Origin: Sphingomonadales bacterium UBA2369
Lineage (GTDB): Bacteria > Pseudomonadota > Alphaproteobacteria > Sphingomonadales > Sphingomonadaceae
NCBI GenBank assembly: GCA_002344055.1
Contig: DDTH01000007.1
Span: forward strand, 119,606-161,415
Length of the DNA: 41,810 bases
Reading direction: 5' to 3'
Part shown: positions 37,329 through 41,810 of the stretch, piece after piece
How positions within the stretch are numbered: position 1 is the first letter of the stretch
Layout: every line of letters begins with the position of its first letter
Made by a program: the position numbers and the translations under genes
Notes under the pieces: generated by a model
The model's database searches: none
What the model saw: only the letters and a program-made list of their open reading frames with translations
What the model was told of the DNA's origin: nothing

Positions 37329-37988
37329 TCAGGCTCCGATCACGCCGGAGGTACAACATTCTCCCGGGCCGGCTTCCGGCACACGATCCTTGAGATAGCA
37401 TATCCCATGATCGGTCGAACCCGGCACGACGAAAGTCCATGCAACACACCGATTGTCACCCTCGCAGGCGGCCTGGCAGGTCGCAACCGTCTGCCCCCGC
37501 GCAAGATCGAACGAGCGATAGTCGTTACCCGGCAAATCGGTGTTCGGCAGCACCGAGGAACGGCGAACCGGGAGCGAGGGCGTTTGGCCTGGCTGCGCGG
37601 GTCGACCGGCGATGGCCGGTGCTGTCGATGTCCGGTTTGTCATCCGTCGGTCGGGACCCAGATAACGCGCCGACGACATGGAGCCGTTGTGCTCACCGAG
37701 GTCGGTCACGTCCGCGTCGACGATGCGGCAGTCGGTGACATAACCCGCATCCATGCAGATTTCCCAACGCCCCTGAACGCGAATGCTGCGCGCGGAATCG
37801 TTGGCACCGATGCTATCGAGATTCGCGATGTCGCGGGTAATCGTCCAGCTTGTCCCGCCAAAGCCCTCGCCCTCGAAAATCACGAGGCTGGGTGGCGTTT
37901 CCACAGGCTGACTTAACACGGCGGCGCCTCCGGCCGCTGCTACTCCCAGACCGGCGCAAAAGGCGACAAGCAACTGCTTCAACTTCAT
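37329..37988 (-). CDS. Secreted beta/gamma-crystallin-like and PAN-domain protein
   Basis: A 219-residue exported protein. Signal peptide 1-26 (MKLKQLLVAFCAGLGVAAAG...). Residues 34-110 contain two beta/gamma-crystallin-like motifs (LVIFEGEGFGGTSWTITRD; GRWEICMDAGYVTDCRIVD), a fold that often binds calcium. After a Pro/Thr-rich linker comes a PAN/apple-type domain (about 150-219: DYRSFDLARGQTVATCQAAC, NRCVAWTFV, GICYLKD, ECCTSG) with paired cysteines, usually a protein- or glycan-binding module. The start at 37988 follows GGGAGGGG by five bases. Its role at the cell surface is unknown. Confidence 0.82.
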   Translation of the reverse strand: MKLKQLLVAFCAGLGVAAAGGAAVLSQPVETPPSLVIFEGEGFGGTSWTITRDIANLDSIGANDSARSIRVQGRWEICMDAGYVTDCRIVDADVTDLGEHNGSMSSARYLGPDRRMTNRTSTAPAIAGRPAQPGQTPSLPVRRSSVLPNTDLPGNDYRSFDLARGQTVATCQAACEGDNRCVAWTFVVPGSTDHGICYLKDRVPEAGPGECCTSGVIGA

Positions 37989-38360
37989 CTGAACCCCTCC
38001 CACTAAGGTACGCGCTCCTAACATTCGCAAGGCCGCCGCAAAACCGTCTCGTTTGGGCAGCCTATTCGCGCACGCCGCGTGATGGTTCGGGACGGTTTAC
38101 GCCCCGGCGCCCAAATTGGGGCGCACCGGTCGGTTGGCGCAGAGAGGCTGATCGCGCGGGCCGTTGACCCTTTCGGGACTCGGCGCTATAGGCGCGCCTC
38201 GCTTCGGATGCCCTTGGTGCGTCCTGAGCGAATTAGCGCTGAACACTGCCGCGCATGAGAGCAAGGCCTGGGGGGCTGGAGCAGCCTTTTGGGCCGCTTC
38301 TGCTTTTCGCAAGCTCGCTGTCGGGCGTGGCAGAGTAACTCACAAGGAAGTGAAGGCTTC
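37989..38360. other. Divergent intergenic region upstream of the str operon
   Basis: A 372-base gap with no convincing gene. It contains the str promoter (38164-38192) and a leader of about 160 bases. Within the leader GGCTG-GAG-CAGCC followed by TTTT (38274-38290) is a small possible attenuator hairpin. Confidence 0.55.
38164..38192 (+). promoter_or_regulatory. Sigma70-like promoter for the str operon
   Basis: TTGACC (38164-38169), a 17-base spacer and TATAGG (38187-38192) match the housekeeping consensus. The predicted start near 38199 leaves a leader of about 160 bases before rpsL. Confidence 0.75.
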
Positions 38361-38732
38361 ATGCCCACGATTAACCAGTTGATCCGCAAGGGTCGCGAAC
38401 CGCAGAAGGCCAAATCCAAGGTCCCTGCGATGGAACAGAACCCGCAGAAGCGCGGCGTCTGCACCCGTGTCTACACCACCACCCCGAAGAAGCCGAACTC
38501 GGCGCTGCGCAAGGTTGCCAAGGTCCGCCTGACCAACCAGCGCGAAGTCATTTCGTACATTCCGGGTGAAGGCCACAATCTGCAGGAGCACTCGGTGGTG
38601 CTCATCCGCGGCGGCCGTGTGCGCGACCTTCCGGGTGTGCGCTATCACGTGCTGCGCGGCGTACTCGACACCCAGGGTGTCAAGGACCGCAAGCAGTCCC
38701 GTTCCAAGTACGGCGCCAAGCGCCCGAAATAA
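38361..38732 (+). CDS. rpsL: 30S ribosomal protein S12
   Basis: A 123-residue S12, the protein of the decoding centre. The conserved TTTPKKPNSALRKVAKV loop carries Lys43 and Lys44 unchanged. Residue 88 is Arg (RGGRVRDLPGVRYH) where E. coli and most bacteria have Lys; changes here are known to affect streptomycin binding. ATG 38361 is fixed by homology (MPTINQLIRKG), with AAGGAAGTGAAGG just upstream. First gene of the rpsL-rpsG-fusA-tuf operon. Confidence 0.99.
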   Translation: MPTINQLIRKGREPQKAKSKVPAMEQNPQKRGVCTRVYTTTPKKPNSALRKVAKVRLTNQREVISYIPGEGHNLQEHSVVLIRGGRVRDLPGVRYHVLRGVLDTQGVKDRKQSRSKYGAKRPK

Positions 38733-38747
38733 CCAGACGAGTAAGCC

Positions 38748-38782
38748 CCGGCCGGTTCGCCTTTTTGGGTTTTCCGGTCCGG
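38748..38782 (+). other. Hairpin in the rpsL-rpsG gap
   Basis: CCGGCCGG (38748-38755) pairs with CCGGTCCGG (38774-38782) with one bulged T, around an 18-base loop. In E. coli this gap holds the S7 autoregulatory site; whether this structure has such a role is not known. Confidence 0.5.
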
Positions 38783-38810
38783 ATCAGGCTGAAGAGCAAA
38801 GGATACAGAT

Positions 38811-39281
38811 ATGTCCCGTCGTCGCCGCCCCGAGAAGCGCGAGATTCTGCCGGACCCCAAGTTCGGCGATATCGTGCTCTCCAAGTTCATGAACAACATC
38901 ATGCTGGACGGTAAGAAGTCCGTGGCCGAGAGCATCGTCTACGGCGCCCTCGACAACGTCCAGGAACGCGCCAAGAAGGACCCGATCGGCGTCTTTCATG
39001 AAGCGCTGAACAATGTGAAGCCGGGCATCGAGGTCCGCAGCCGCCGCGTCGGCGGTGCTACCTACCAGGTCCCGGTCGAGGTGCGCGCCGAGCGCGCCCA
39101 GGCGCTCGCCATCCGCTGGCTGATCAGCGCGTCGCGCGCCCGCAGCGAAAAGACCATGGCCGGCCGTCTGTCGGGCGAGCTGCTCGACGCTTCGAACAAT
39201 CGCGGCAACGCGGTGAAGAAGCGCGAGGATACGCACCGCATGGCCGAAGCCAACCGCGCCTTCAGCCACTACCGCTGGTAA
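38811..39281 (+). CDS. rpsG: 30S ribosomal protein S7
   Basis: A 156-residue S7, which nucleates assembly of the 30S head by binding the 3' domain of 16S rRNA. The N terminus MSRRRRPEKREILPDPKFGD, the ALNNVKPGIEVRSRRVGGATYQVP block and the C-terminal helix THRMAEANRAFSHYRW are all typical. Length is normal. AAAGGA lies upstream of the ATG. Confidence 0.99.
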   Translation: MSRRRRPEKREILPDPKFGDIVLSKFMNNIMLDGKKSVAESIVYGALDNVQERAKKDPIGVFHEALNNVKPGIEVRSRRVGGATYQVPVEVRAERAQALAIRWLISASRARSEKTMAGRLSGELLDASNNRGNAVKKREDTHRMAEANRAFSHYRW

Positions 39282-39299
39282 CTTTCATACCTATATGAT

Positions 39300-39326
39300 G
39301 GGAGGTCCGGACCGCCCGGGCCTCCC
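39300..39326 (+). other. Hairpin in the rpsG-fusA gap
   Basis: GGGAGG-T-CCGG and CCGG-G-CCTCCC form a stem of 6 plus 4 base pairs with one mismatch and a 5-base loop. No T-tract follows. It may set relative expression or RNA stability between ribosomal protein and elongation-factor genes. Confidence 0.6.
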
Positions 39327-39349
39327 ACATCGCTAAGGAACTGACGATC

Positions 39350-41443
<2,094 letters not shown>

Positions 41444-41462
41444 GCCGGAAATTGCCGTTAAG

Positions 41463-41487
41463 GGCGCGTCCGCTTGCGGTGCGCGCC
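41463..41487 (+). other. Hairpin in the fusA-tuf gap
   Basis: GGCGCG and CGCGCC plus an inner CCGC/GCGG form a GC-rich stem with a small internal loop and a two-base tip, 19 bases after the fusA stop codon. There is no T-tract. Confidence 0.55.
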
Positions 41488-41520
41488 GCGATCAAAATTT
41501 GACAAGAAGGTAGGGACACA

Positions 41521-41810
41521 ATGGCGAAAGCTAAGTTTGAGCGGAACAAGCCGCACCTGAACATCGGCACCATCGGTCACGTCGACCATGGCAAGACGTC
41601 GCTGACCGCGGCGATCACCAAGATCCTGGCCGAGAACGTCGCGGGCAACGCGGCGGTCGACTTCGCCAACATCGACAAGGCGCCGGAAGAGCGCGAGCGC
41701 GGCATCACCATTTCGACGGCGCACGTCGAATATGAGACCGAAGGCCGTCACTATGCGCACGTCGATTGCCCGGGCCACGCCGATTATGTGAAGAACATGA
41801 TCACCGGCGC
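41521..41810 (+). CDS. tuf: Elongation factor Tu, N-terminal part (cut by window edge)
   Basis: The first 96 codons of EF-Tu, which delivers aminoacyl-tRNA to the ribosome. G1 GHVDHGKT (19-26), G2 RGITIS and G3 DCPGHADY are present and normal; the rest lies right of the window. AAGAAGGTAGGGA precedes the ATG. It is the fourth gene of the str operon. Whether a second tuf copy exists cannot be seen here. Confidence 0.98.
   Translation, partial: MAKAKFERNKPHLNIGTIGHVDHGKTSLTAAITKILAENVAGNAAVDFANIDKAPEERERGITISTAHVEYETEGRHYAHVDCPGHADYVKNMITG

Overview
This is a G+C-rich (roughly two thirds G+C by eye) chromosomal segment that looks like an alphaproteobacterium of the Sphingomonadales. The rpoB, rpsL, rpsG, fusA and tuf products read as alphaproteobacterial. 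A TIGR02300-type FYDL/acid protein beside tRNA-Ala(GGC) and cmk is an alphaproteobacterial neighbourhood, and many accessory genes (penicillin/AHL acylase, DUF1800/DUF1501 pair, beta/gamma-crystallin-PAN protein, twin acyl-CoA dehydrogenases) are typical of sphingomonads. The genus call rests on recognition, not on a database search.

Layout. Positions 1-5234 hold rpoC (5' part only) and complete rpoB on the minus strand. A sigma70-like promoter at 5411-5439 drives them and a hairpin lies between them. Positions 5623-9195 (+) hold an exported DUF1800/DUF1501 pair and a small secreted protein. Positions 9209-18356 are mixed: pgsA, an LplT-like transporter, an S33 alpha/beta hydrolase, a membrane-anchored LytTR regulator, a MIOX/PhnZ-like HD protein, small secreted or lipid-anchored proteins, a phytanoyl-CoA dioxygenase-like protein, tRNA-Ala(GGC) and the TIGR02300 protein. 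Positions 18582-22679 (+) hold cmk, an Ntn-hydrolase acylase, a VTT/TVP38 membrane protein and a hotdog thioesterase. Positions 22845-32492 are an acyl-CoA (beta-oxidation) region with three acyl-CoA dehydrogenases, two SDR oxidoreductases and a bifunctional hydratase/3-hydroxyacyl-CoA dehydrogenase. It is interrupted by a lipoprotein and an SMR exporter. Near-identical palindromic operators sit in front of three of its transcription units, which suggests one shared regulator. Positions 32489-33785 (-) are an operon of a two-helix membrane protein, an ECF sigma factor and a DUF3995 protein. Positions 33920-37285 (+) encode a 5'-nucleotidase lipoprotein followed by a TIR-transmembrane-periplasmic receptor-like protein. 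From 38361 to the right edge is the str operon rpsL-rpsG-fusA-tuf (tuf truncated by the window), with a strong promoter at 38164-38192.

Most notable points. (1) RpoB carries Asn and Thr at the positions equivalent to E. coli His526 and Ser531, and RpsL carries Arg at Lys88; all are classic drug-resistance positions. (2) rpoBC and the str operon, usually adjacent and co-directional, lie head to head about 33 kb apart. (3) A TIR protein has the topology of a transmembrane receptor and follows a nucleotidase gene. (4) Three matching operators link the acyl-CoA genes. (5) Several unrelated families of intergenic palindromes cluster between 18.4 and 28.7 kb, and two of them supply the ribosome-binding site of the next gene. 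(6) An ECF sigma gene has no usual start codon and seems to begin at CTG within a CTGA stop/start overlap. No CRISPR array, transposase, integrase or rRNA gene was seen.
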